DNA of 64,000 nucleotides from Diplosphaera chodatii (taxonomy: Eukaryota > Chlorophyta > Trebouxiophyceae > Prasiolales > Stichococcaceae). Positions 1 to 10,676 of this stretch are shown one piece after another. The notes beneath the pieces were generated by a model. That model did no database searches. It saw only the letters and a list, made by a program, of their open reading frames with translations, and was not told the DNA's origin. Every line of letters starts with the position of its first letter. The first letter of the stretch is position 1. The stretch is from positions 372,001-436,000 of the forward strand of contig JAALGY010000008.1 in assembly GCA_032358165.1 (NCBI GenBank), written 5' to 3'. The translations under genes and the position numbers were made by a program.

Positions 1-1
1 C

Positions 2-1114
2 ATGATGTACAGCGTCTCGTACTATGGACACGCAGGCAAGGATGCGAAGGGCGGGGGCGGGCGGCCGCTGGTGTCGCAGGAGGCGCGGGCGGCGCTGCGG
101 GAGACGCCCGAGCTGGACTACCTGACCCACATCGTGATGCGGCTGTACGAGAACAAGCAGTGCGTGTTGCGCGTGCCCTGCCTGCCGCATGCGCCTTTGC
201 ACGCCAGACCAACAGCACGAGGCTATGATCCCAGTCCTGCGGTCAACACGGCTGTGCTGGTGTGCATGTGCAAGTTGCTGTTGTCCCGCCATAGCTCTGT
301 GGCACCTGACTGGCGGCCTCTGTACGGCCACTGCACAACAAAGCCCCCTGCACGGAACCAAGGCCCCACCGTGATCTCACTGGTGTCCGTTGCTGCAGGG
401 TGCCGGTGGACAGCCCGCAGCGCTTCCTGGTGGACGTGCAGTTTTCGGCGGGCGCCAACTACGACCCCTTCTCCCTGGACCCCCTGCACCCGCACGTGCT
501 GCCGGTGCTGCCCCGCCGGCCGCTGCACACCGGCAGCCTGTACCAACCAGGTGCGCCGGCATGGGGTGCTTCACCAGGCTGCACCAAAACGCTGCAAGCG
601 CAGTTGCGTCTCCACCATGTGCACCTGAGGCTTAGGAGCTGGTGCCACACCTCTATCTACCCTGAGGTGCCCTCCTGCTTTTTGGGTCAACTTTGCGGTC
701 AGATGGAGGGCGGCCCCCAGCTCCTAAGCCTCAAATGCGTCCCTGCAGCCCAGCAACAAGGTTTCTGAGGCCAGTGACCCTCTGCACTGCTCGCTGATGA
801 TGCTGGCAGCCTGTACTGCAAGCGCGTGTCATGCAAAGTTGAGTCAAACAGCAGGAGGGCACCTCAGGCGTTGCCCTGGTCGGGGTTCCTCAGGAATGCA
901 ACTGCGCACAGGGGGCATGTCTGACGCTGTCACTGTGGCCAACACTGGGGTCTGCACGCCCATGGGTATTCGAGGCTCGACAGGAGTGGGGTGTACAAAT
1001 GCAGACGCCGACGAGGAGGAGGGCGGCTGCCCGACGCTGGCCGACCTGGAGGCGGGGCTCAAAAAGATGTCCACGCCCGCCAAGGCGTCTACCTACACGT
1101 ACACTATGTTTTAG
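2..1114 (+). CDS. PPIP5K/VIH-type inositol pyrophosphate kinase-phosphatase, 3' end only
   Basis: Three exons of the C-terminal histidine-acid-phosphatase-like domain of a diphosphoinositol pentakisphosphate kinase (VIP1/VIH/PPIP5K family, cytosolic inositol pyrophosphate metabolism). Exons by phase: to 159, 399-550, 1005-1114 (TAG). The motif PELDYLTHIVMRLYENK, followed across the intron by SPQRFLVDVQFSAGA, matches the family's ELDYLTHIVFRMYE...RF..E..FSPGA block. The last exon is acidic, then LADLEAGLKKMS, and ends STYTYTMF. The kinase domain and the catalytic histidine motif lie left of the window. A TGTAA element, the usual green-algal polyadenylation signal, occurs near 1355. The gene is convergent with the ceramide synthase at 1610. 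Family assignment rests on motif similarity, so other histidine phosphatases cannot be fully excluded. Confidence 0.72.
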
Positions 1115-1609
1115 GAATTCGCCACCAAGGAAAGGGTTTCAGAAGGAGCATTGGAGTGCTGGCTGGCTGTTTCACCAGGGTAGCAGCTGCCAGCGTGACC
1201 ACTAGCACTGCAGCGATCTGAGATGTATCTGCAGCCAGCAGTACAGAGAGGCACGCTGCCTACAGGTTCATCGTTTTTGGTGCTATGTTCTTACACAATC
1301 TGCTAGAATGATAGGCAGGCCAGTCTGGAGGTGCTCGAGAACCGTTTCCTGAACCGTGTTGTAAAGTCCTGCACCGCTGCTCAGGAGCAAGTCCGGCACT
1401 TGGCATGGCTGCGCCTGAGGAGTCTAAACAGCAGAGTGGGGCATGTGCCAGCCGATTGAGCATCTTTGCCAATTCGAAGGGGCAAGGCTGAAAGCTATAA
1501 AATGAAACTGCTGCAGAAATGCACACTGGCATGGCAGCAATGCACAGCTAGTGCACCGATCACTCCCATCCCTTGGTATCGGCCCAGGTGTGGCTTGTAG
1601 GGAGCTGCA
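1115..1609. other. Convergent intergenic region (two 3' UTRs)
   Basis: Between the PPIP5K stop and the ceramide synthase stop. I see no coding exon with phase-compatible splice sites. It holds the likely 3' UTRs, including the TGTAA element near 1355. Confidence 0.5.
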
Positions 1610-3706
1610 TCAGTCCTCCTTCTCGGCCGCCACCTCCGCCTCGATCTCGGCATCGCTGTCGTCGTCGGCCTCCCGCACATCGGCGGCCATCGAGCCCTTC
1701 AGCACCCGGGTCAGCACCTTGATGATGAGCCACGTCCAGTAGATGTGCAGCACCAGCAGCAGGATGAGCAGCGCGTTGAAGATCTCGTAATGCGGGCTCA
1801 CGTTGACCTCCACCGGCTGCTCCTTGGCCACTGCCACGGTGTCGATGAGCGTGGAGCGGATGACCCAGTTGGGGAAGATGGCGAGGCGGGTGACGATCCA
1901 GGAGGCCAGGAAGATGCCGAAGAACACGTTGGGCACCGTCTCCACACGCGCGTAGCGGAACATCTTGGCCAGCTCCAGGAAGATGTCGTTGATGTCGTGC
2001 AGCATGAACACCACCGCGCCCACCTTGGTCACGCTGCAGGGTGTCAGGGTGTGCCGGTGTTGGTGTCAATGAAAGGTTTGTGGGGTCATCAAGGTCACGC
2101 TGGAACACATGCAGACACAGGCCTCGCCCACTGGAATGTGACAGGCACATCGCAGTTGTGCACAGCAGGCTGATGCAGGATGCAGGAGGCGCCAGGTTCC
2201 TGCAGCATTCTAGTGCACACAAAGGGCAGCGTGCCGGCGCGGCTCTGGCTGCAGCCCTTCGCCAAAGCGCTATCAGCAAGGGGCTGCTCGCGGTGGGGCG
2301 CACTTGATGTAGTAGGAGTACACGATGAGGATGAGGGTCGCGATGTGGTGCGCCAGGGACTCCAGGAAGTCCTTCCGCCGCACCTCCCAGAACAGCAGCG
2401 ACGGGATCGCCTGCGCAGGGCAGCGGCGGCGCCATCGACTTGGTGCATGAGTCAGCTGGAGCACTGGTGCGCAGGCATGCCGGGGTATGCCTGCGTGCCG
2501 GTGTGCGGCGCTGCTGCCAGCACACCCACTGCGCATCAGTGGCCGCGACGTGGGCTGCCACAGACACCCAGGCCTCGCCTGCCAGCTGACATCTCCCAAG
2601 CCGGGCACGCCACTGAGGCTGCATGGCGGTATGTGCTGCCAGCATACACAATGAAAGCCACTGCGACCCGCTCTCGCATGCAGGTGGGGCCCCGTTCCCA
2701 AACTGCAACCCCGGTTGAGTACATGGCAGCAGGTGTCACAGCGCAGCAGGATTGGCATTGCCATGCTGACCTCATTTTGACAGAACCCCACCTGCATGTA
2801 GAACCCCATCTCCAGGCAGTACAGGAGCCGCACGCCCGCTGGGACATTGTAATCACAGGGTATTTGCGTGCACCCATCCCACATCGCGCGGCTTCTGACA
2901 AACCACCTGCGGTATTCAAAGCTCTCAATGGGTCATAATAAGGCGACGGTGTGTGACCTGCTGACAACATACAGACACTGTCACAATGCTGGCACAGCAA
3001 GCAGTTTCAGGCAACTCACGAGATGTTGCGGGTGGCTAAGAAGGCTGCAATGGCCATCGACAGGTACATGACTGCCTTCCACCACGACTCTGCAGTTGGC
3101 AGACAGGGCCAGCTTCATTCTGATTGGTAAGCCTCCATTGCTGCTGATGAACACTGCGGTTGCTAATGCGCAGTCAAACTGCAATGTTGCATGTACCTTT
3201 CCATTTGTATATCAGGGACTTCTGGTTGGCTGTGGGCTGCTTGCGTCTGCCGCAGATCAGCCTCCTTCCCAGGGGCTGCGCATCACAACAGCTGCTAGTC
3301 AGCTGGCCACCACAATCGAACACAGTCGAACTTTGCGATCGCTAGCTGTAAGCATATGCCTGCAAGGAAGCATGCCTACTGATGTGTGCGATGCACTGGC
3401 GCAGCCGCCGATCAACCCCGCATCAAAACACCGCTAACGCCGCCATCTGTCGCAATGCAAATCTTGAGCGGAGCGTGCTGGCATGCGAGAAGCTCGGAGC
3501 ACCTTGAACAGGAAGTAGTCAAGCGCGCCGCGCAGGAAGGGCAGCGTGATGGCGATTGCGAGCGCCAACCCGATGTCCGCATGCTCGCCAAAAATGTGGT
3601 CTGCCAGCCGCACCAGCGGCGTGCCTGCGAGCCAGCCCAGCTCGTGCAGCACCGGCGCCGGGCGGGTGCCGTTCATGGCGCTCTTGATGTGCCGTGCCGC
3701 CTCCAT
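1610..3706 (-). CDS. Ceramide synthase (LAG1/LOH, TLC domain)
   Basis: ER multipass acyltransferase that N-acylates sphingoid bases to make ceramide. The start is ATG at 3706 (MEAARHIKSAMNG). Exons on the minus strand: 3706-3503, 3089-3020, 2906-2792, 2410-2305 and 2033-1610; the last four junctions match in phase. The Lag1 motif is clear: FWEVRRKDF, then HHIATLILIVYSYYIN across an intron, then GAVVFMLHDINDIFLELAKM, which carries the two His and the HDxxDxFLE residues of the family. Several hydrophobic helices follow, and the tail is acidic (DDDSDAEIEAE), a common phosphorylated C-terminus in this family. Exon 1 ends in phase 0 but the 3089 exon enters in phase 1, so one small exon is probably missing from my model between 3090 and 3502. 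It is divergent from the gene at 4028. Confidence 0.9.
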
Positions 3707-4027
3707 GGCTGACGCTCATTCAAGGTGCCATGCTAAGCATGCACGCCTGATGCCTGGCACTCCGTGCGATCTCAAAGCTTGGCAACGCAATGGAGAGTCA
3801 GAACTTGGTGCAGATCTCTCGACAGCGTTGCTGTCGCTGCTCTGGAAGCGGATGAGTGGTATTCAGGCAGTGGGTGATTGCCAGTTGAGTAAGCCAATGC
3901 ACACGGCCAAACGCCTGCCCTGTGCTGATTTGAGACCCAGAATTCGGAGCGGCAGTCCCGGGGTGGAAGAGAAACCCTGCCCAGAGCTGTAGTACAGAGC
4001 CGAGCGAAGAGGCTGTCAGTTGGCGCG
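3707..4027. promoter_or_regulatory. Divergent promoter region, ceramide synthase / GPI protein 1
   Basis: About 320 bp separates the divergent ATGs at 3706 (-) and 4028 (+), so both core promoters should lie here. I see no convincing TATA box. CpG content rises towards 3950-4030. Inferred from gene layout only. Confidence 0.45.
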
Positions 4028-7000
4028 ATGTTAGGCGCCGTCACCACGCAGCGGCGTCAGCGTCGAGCTGCTGCTATGTGGCGACGCAGCAGCGGCGTGG
4101 CGGCGGCAGGCCGCCTGCTGGCGCTGGCATTGGTGCTGTCAGTCGGACCAGCGGCGGTGGCGGGCGTTTCGGTAGCGCAGGCGTGCCGGGAGGTGTCCTG
4201 CTTCTCCGGCGTCGTGGCGGCATGCGGCAGCTGCCTCCCCGCGCAAGAGGACGCGGTGAGTGGGCGGGTCAAACATATTTTCAGTCGCGAGGCCTGCACC
4301 GAAGTCGGTAGGGCAGCCCCGGATTGCCGGCCCAGCAGGCCGCGGCAGCCTGCGATCGCGCCGTCCAGCCCCTCAGCCGGGTTATCTGAGCAGCTTGGTA
4401 GGCATCGCGCAGCGTCAGCTGCTGCGGGTGTGCGACTCGCCGGGTTTTTCGTGCGTGAATAGGCTCGGGACTCTCCGACATGAATTTGCGCGCCGCAGCA
4501 TGCGACGCGGCCGCTGCACCCCATGTATGCGCTGAGCCGCGTTACCGATGCGATCTGTGGGCTGCCCACTGTGCAACATGGACTGCATCAGGCTGCCGTG
4601 TCACGGCTTACCTGAGCTCCAGAGACAGGGTTGGCCGTCGTGCAAGCAGTGGGTTGGCCGCGACGGCTCCCGTGCGGCCCGCCGGTTTGCCGTGCTGAAT
4701 CTGAGTCGGAACCATTGTTTGTGAGACGCTTCCCCAGGCACCGCAGCCGGGCCGGTCGGCTCCAGCAATCCTAGCTGGCCGGTGGGCTGTTTGGCTGCGC
4801 AGCCCGCGCGCGCATGGCGTGTTCTTGCCTACATTGGCAGCTGTCCGCACCCCGTGTACACTCAGGCCTCTACGGAAAGGCGTGCGCATGATTGCGCCCC
4901 GTTACAGGCGCCCACGTGACGGTTCTGTGGGTGGCGGTGGGGGTCAGCTTTCCGCCGGGTCGGTTCGCGGGCAGCCGCCGTCTTTGCCCGCCCCTCAGGC
5001 AGCACTAGATGCGTTTCTGTGGTGGTCGTCGCCGGAACAGGCTGCATGCAGTGATCCGGGCCCTAGTTGGCGCTGCGCGCTGGCTATCCGGAAGGGGGTC
5101 AGTTTTACTCATCGTGCACCCCTGCAGCTGACGTCCTGCGGCTTGCGTCGCGTTGCAAGCGGTATTTTACCGTGACGGCAACCATTCATGTCGCTCGTCT
5201 ATGCTAGTCCCGTTTGTGTTACGGGGTCGCGGACGTGTAGCTGCACTGCCGCTGCTAGCGTACCTGTTTCGAGGTGGCCTCATCAGACAGACCGTCCTTG
5301 TGGACAGGCGCCTGGGGTTGTACACGGTGAATAGACGACACGCATGATCCCAATGGACGATCGTGTCAGCAAGCTGTGTCCGAGAATGCCAAGGCTTTCG
5401 GATTGAAGGCTGGCTGGCTGCCTTGGGGCCCGCACGTAAATCCGGGTGCAAGACATGATCAGCCCGGGTGTGCTATGCTGCCATTGTCGACTTGCTTCTT
5501 GTGTAGTCTCGTCAGAGTAAGCTGGATCCTCCATATGCGCACCAGGTCGGCACCACGCGTTGCGTCGCCTCAGTGTGCATCGAGAAGCCGGCAAACTGAT
5601 AACAACATGCGGCGTGACCCCCGTTTTCTGTGCCCACGCAGTTCTGCAAGTCGCCTTGCCAGCCGTCGTGGGGCAGCCTGGACGTCATCACCTGCCTGGG
5701 CCAAGCAGGGAACACGTACTGGCTCAATAACATCCAGTCGCTCAACATCAAGTGCGGGCTGCCGCCGATCCCCAACGCCGCAGCGTCCGATGGCACAGCC
5801 GGCGGCGGCCTCGGCGCCGTGCCCGACAGCGTGCCGACCGCCGCCGACAGCACGGGCGGGACAACAGCAGCCGGCGCCACCACGCCCGCCACAGTCCAGA
5901 TCAGCACAGCGCCGGAGCAGAGCCTGTCTGCCCGCGGCGGCGGCGAGTCGCCAACAGCCGCAGCGCTGGCGACGCCGGCGGTGGGAGCCACGACGACGAC
6001 AGGCACAGCCGGCGGCACGACCGCAGGCACAGACGCCGCAGCAGCTGCAGCCGCCGCCGGGGCGGCTGACGTCGGCGCCTCGACGGGCGTCAACGCCGCC
6101 GGCATCCCGCAGTCGGTGTCCAACACAGGCGGCGCCGGCACCACGGGCACAGCCTTCGACACTGGCGGCGCCATCTCATGTGAGCAGGGCTTCATGCCTC
6201 GCTGACTCGCTCCCTGTCCAGCTGCAGCTTTCCTTGGCATGCTAGATTGCACATGTCACCATGCAAACCCCAACCAACCCAGCTGCAATGATCACACTGT
6301 TTGCTGACCTGTTGCCTCTGCTCATGCAGCCGCCATTGCGACATTTGGGTGCGCAGCGACCGCGCCGAAGCTGAACATGGCCATAGCCAGCGGCTGCGTG
6401 ACGTCCGTCACCCAGAACAACGCCTGCACGCAGCCCTGCCAGGCTCAGTTTGCCACGGTGAGCCCTGTCTGCAGCCAGACACCTGTCATGCTTTGACCCC
6501 ATCGCCGCTTCTTCCTTCTGTCGCTTCGTCATCACCTTGCTTGCATGATGACCATCAGAGTGTCTTTCAGTGACCTTGGCCATCACCCTGACTCCCCTCT
6601 GTCTGCAGTTTGCTGCGGCTTGCCGCAACACGATGGCGCAGGACTCGTTCTACGGCGACACATGGGCAGGCATCTTCAAGCTGTGCAGCGTCTCGTTCGA
6701 CCTGAAGGGGCCGAGGGTGAGCCATGCCTTGCACACCGAAGATGCTCGTGTGTGCTGGGCTGCAACATTGGGGGTGCATGAGGTGACCTGTGGCCCGCCC
6801 ATGGTTGTGCAATCCCCGGCGGGTGCACTCATGATCAGCAGGCAGCCATGCAGTCAGGTGTGTGCTGCTCGTGAGCCCGGCGCCGAGGCCTGATGCACTT
6901 GCTATGCAGGTGGTGGATGTACCGGCTGACTTGGCAGGCGGCTCTGTTGTCGCCACGGCAGCGTCCACCCAGGTCGTCAGCTCCGGCAACAAGCCGCTGC

Positions 7001-7321
7001 TGGAGGCTGCGGCGCCCACGGTTGCAGAGCAGGCAGCGTCCAGCAGCGTGGTGCGTTTGCGGGCACCTTGCGTCTGTGACTTCCTCAGTGTGATGGTCGT
7101 CTAGTCATCTGCTGGCATTGCTGCTCATGGCAGCTGCCGCCTGCCTTCTGCCTAGGTCTGTCACCAGGTGCCACTCGCGCTCACCAGGGCTCCCAATGGT
7201 ATTGCTCCTCATGACCAATCGTCCATCCTGCCTCAGCGTCTTCATCTGTGTGAACATGCAGGTGCTCAGCGCCATCCCCCTGCTATCAGCAGCAGCCGCA
7301 GCTGCATTGCTTTTGCTTTGA
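4028..7321 (+). CDS. Secreted Cys-containing, Ala/Gly/Thr-rich protein, probably GPI-anchored (paralogue 1)
   Basis: Six exons close exactly in phase: 4028-4255, 5642-6179, 6330-6457, 6609-6716, 6910-7050 and 7262-7321, giving about 400 residues. A second in-frame ATG at 4076 starts MWRRSSGVAAAGRLLALALVL, which looks like a signal peptide. The mature part has paired-Cys segments (CREVSCFSG...CGSC; FCKSPCQPSWGS; GCVTSVTQNNACTQPC; FAAACRNTM...LCSVSF) separated by a long Gly/Thr/Ala region in exon 2. The C-terminus is small residues followed by a hydrophobic tail (VLSAIPLLSAAAAAALLLL) with nothing after it, typical of a GPI-attachment signal. It is homologous to the next gene, with the same exon layout and FC-x3-C-x2-WGS motif. 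I recognise no family name; a cell-wall or surface role is inference. Intron 1 is unusually long (1,386 nt) and CpG-rich. Confidence 0.66.
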
Positions 7322-8640
7322 GCGCCCAGCGCAGGTCCATCTGCGCACCCTCAGCAAAGCAGCAGCGATCTGATTATTGCAGCTGCCCCACTTCAGCATA
7401 CTGCGAACTTGTTTCAGCAGCAGCAGCAGCAGCAGCAGCGGCAGCAGCCACTGGCGGGACGTCTCCTGCCAGACAGCATCGAGTGCAGTACGTCGTGCCG
7501 GTATGAGCATCAGTATTCAAAGCAGCCGCCTGGGCTGCAAGGCCGTCTTCACCGTCTGAAGACTGGCGCTTGCAGCGTCAGCACGTCCCAGCGGCGAGGG
7601 CAGCAGGGTGGCTGGAGATGCGCCCATCGGGCATTGACGCAGCAAAGTATTTTTGGCGGTGCCCCTCTCCGTGAGGCGTTACGCCGTGAGCTCAGGCCCG
7701 CCGGGGCGCGTGATCCGCAGGGCAGAGCAGTATTTCGTGCATTTCGTGACTTCGCCGTGCCAGCGCAGCAGGCCTGCGGGCCGTGTCAGCGCAGGAGCCC
7801 ACCGCCCTCCGTTCGGCGCTGGCCAGCCCCACCCTGGGGCACGTCTCACGCCGCTGCAACGCAGGGGCGGCGGCGCAGCATGACTAACCCTGGTTTCCGT
7901 TGGAACCTGTAGAGACACGTGCATGCAAGTGGTTTCCTCATCGCCGCACGCTTTCGGTCCAACATTATGAAGCATTTCGTACGTCTGCCGCTGGTTTTCA
8001 AGTGCGCTGTGATTTCGAGTGCGCCAGTGTCGGTCGTGATCCGCATGGGCACCCCGCGTGCCAGCATGGGTTCATTGGGGGGTGCATCTAGAGAGACAGG
8101 CAGCATCCACTGCAAATGCGGTGGCTCCTCCTGAGAAGTTTGCATGCGCATGCTGCATGTTGTGGGAATTGGGCATCCGGCATCCTGTGGGAGTGGGTCC
8201 AATCCAGGCCCAGATGATGCCGCTGAGTTGCTGCAGCAAAATCGGTCTGCTTTGAGACTGTAGTCTGATCTTGCACCTGTAAGCTCAATTCGTCCTCCCA
8301 TTTCATATTTCTGCCAGCGGCACGTGAGATCATCCTTATCAGCATAGCCAGCTTGACCTGCGTCCCATAGGATTGCTGCTTCACAAGCTCACGGGACTTT
8401 GGACTCACAGCTGTCGACGGCCCTGTGGTAATGACAAATCTGTCTGACAGGTACAGCAGCTCAACGCCAGCAAGTGCTTGTGTTGCGTTGCAATCTTGCG
8501 CTTTGCCACAACGTGACACATTTGCAACCTGCCACTTCATCAGATCTTCGAGGTTGCACCTGGTCAAGCCTATGCCAGGGAGCGTCTGCTCTACCTTGTG
8601 TTGACCAAGATTTGCCTGCGGACGTGCACAGCCAGCAGCC
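7322..8640. other. Intergenic region with CAG repeat and CpG-rich patch
   Basis: No exon that I can tie into a gene. It holds a CAG microsatellite (7415-7448) and a CpG-rich stretch around 7560-7910. It probably carries the 3' UTR of the upstream gene and the promoter of its paralogue at 8641. Confidence 0.4.
7415..7448 (+). repeat. CAG trinucleotide repeat
   Basis: Eight consecutive CAG units, then CGG CAG CAG, in apparently non-coding DNA just after the GPI protein 1 stop codon. Confidence 0.85.
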
Positions 8641-10413
8641 ATGAGGCATAGGCAACAGGAGCTCTGTCTGATAGCAGCCTTACTGCTACTTCTAGTACCT
8701 CACATCGCGGCGCAGAGCGGTGCAAGGCTATGCAGCCTGGGGGGCCGGTGCCTGGGAAACATCACCACAGCATGCACCTGCACAAGCAACAGCGATACAG
8801 CGGTGAGTGTCTGAGACGCTCACATCTTCATCAAACACGTCCTTGATGCAGCTGTCAATGCAGTACTGCACAGTCTGCTATAGACAGTGCAGGGCTGTGC
8901 GCTTGCCTATATTCCAAAGGAGGTCCTCGAATGTCAGCATGCTCCTCATCCGATGGCGATTCCATGCTGGCTGCAGTTTTGCGGGGAGGCGTGTCGCAGT
9001 ACATGGGGCAGCACAAACGTGTTAGGTGGGCGACTGAGCGCATGCAACAAGGCCAATGCAATGACAGGTCGTGCGATAACTTGCAATGAACGTGACTTGC
9101 TGAAACAAACCTGGTGCCAATTGATTTGCAGACTGCCTTCAGCTAGCTGGTAACGATGGAGCCGTCCAGGTGACTGGTGTGATCGCAGACATTCTGCCAG
9201 GTGGCGTCGCATGACATTATTTGCATTTCCAACGTTCAGGTACCTGCTGCAGCCATCTTGTGGTGCTTCTTGCAGGCGTTGACAACTCTCACACAGCGCT
9301 GCAATGCACGCGCCGCCAGCGGCAACGCCTCGGAGCTGACAGCCAGCTACCAATCAGGTGGGTGCCAGTTGGCGATGTGCCCCGCTGGTCACCTGTGTCA
9401 GAACTGTTGCCGGCACCATGGTGCGGCTATGCCATGCTGTATGGGCTGGGGCGGTCTCCATGAAGCTGTTTGCACCATCTGCAGATGTCGAGGCCCAGCT
9501 CGGGTGCCTTTCAGATGTCTCATACGACTCAGACGCCGCGCAGCAGTGCCTGTCGGGCGCCTCCAACTCCAGCTGCCCAGCGGCCTGCAGCAACCTGCTT
9601 GGCTCGGTGCGTGCCCTGACCTGAAGGCTGATCTGTCATCCTATGCAGGGGGTTTCAGCATGCAGAATTACCTGCAGCACCTGTTTCCTTGTCACTGCAA
9701 GCTCGACGCCAACTGATTGCTGACGGCTCACTGTACTTGTGCTGCAGATACCAGCCTCGTGCAGGACCAGCATAGAGGCCAGTCCCCTGCTCGGCGGCCA
9801 ATTGTGAGCCCCCTGCCAGACTGCCACTCATGACACCTACATGGCGAAGCGTGCGCAAGGTTTCACCTTGCGTCACGTGTGCATAAGCGCACTTGCCGGG
9901 CATGACCTTGTATTTGTCGTTGCCCGCAGCTCGCTGCTGTTCAGCGGGTGCAACGTCAGCGCAACATCAGACGCAGCTGCTGCCTCCGCCACCGGCGGCA
10001 GCACCTCAGGTTAGCTGCGAGTGTCACTGTGTGCAGCCCTTGTGCATGCCTCTAGCATCGTCTGCCGCCTTCTTCACCACACACTACTGACTTCTCAGGC
10101 AATGATGTCAGGCTGCGCCCCCTGAAACACAGGCGTCAGTCCTGCGACGCCGCCGCCGCCGGACGGCCGACTGAGGATGAACACGCAGCACGCTGCACCC
10201 AAAGCGGTGCTCAGTATGGGGTTGTGGCTCCAGGTGACCACGGTGACTGTTCGCGTCAATGCAAGTTCAGATGGTGCCAAATGCATAGCATAGTACATTG
10301 CTCGGTCAGCACGAGCTGGACGTTGGTGTAGAGCACCACGGACGTTCGATGCTTGCAATGCGATGCAGGTAGTACTGGGTGCAATACTGTTGTGCATGGG
10401 AGCCGCATGGTAG
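8641..10413 (+). CDS. Secreted Cys-containing, probably GPI-anchored protein (paralogue 2)
   Basis: Nine exons close in phase: 8641-8802, 8977-9067, 9132-9200, 9253-9357, 9485-9606, 9748-9803, 9930-10009, 10133-10233 and 10369-10413, giving 276 residues. The N-terminus (ELCLIAALLLLLVPHIAAQ) is a strong signal peptide. It is followed by CSLGGRCLGNITTACTC and, at the same exon position as in the upstream paralogue, FCGEACRSTWGS. Other Cys pairs are CLSDVSYDS...QQCLSG and SCPAACSNL. The C-terminal exon encodes VVLGAILLCMGAAW and then stops, again a GPI-signal-like tail. It is a diverged tandem duplicate of the gene at 4028. Function unknown; extracellular surface location is inferred. It is convergent with the methyltransferase at 10677. 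Confidence 0.66.
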
Positions 10414-10676
10414 GCACAGGCACGGTAATCTCAGCGCACTGCCAGGTGCTGTGAGTATGAGCTAGTGTCAAACTTGAACTGAATGACGTTGAGAACACTG
10501 TTGCAGCACTGCTGCACTCTTCCACTTGTGACCAGCTTTTTGAAAGGTGAGCAGAAACGCGCATTCAGCCACGACTCTGGGTTCGCACTTTTGCTGTCTA
10601 TTGAGACGAAGTCGCCTCAGGATTGGGTCATTGATAGTGTCTGGTACGTGATGTATTGCACCCCGTGTGTAAACCG

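Noticed and set aside
1560..2708. 382-residue minus-strand frame overlapping the ceramide synthase
   Set aside because: It is the wrong frame of the ceramide synthase exons; the TLC-domain frame is unmistakable.
8088..8642. 184-residue open frame on the minus strand just upstream of the second GPI protein
   Set aside because: No recognisable motif, and its ATG overlaps the + strand start codon, leaving no promoter. Likely chance open frame; low-level possibility remains.
10095..10397. Minus-strand frame with a membrane-like segment
   Set aside because: It overlaps two phase-consistent + strand exons of the GPI protein (10133-10233, 10369-10413).
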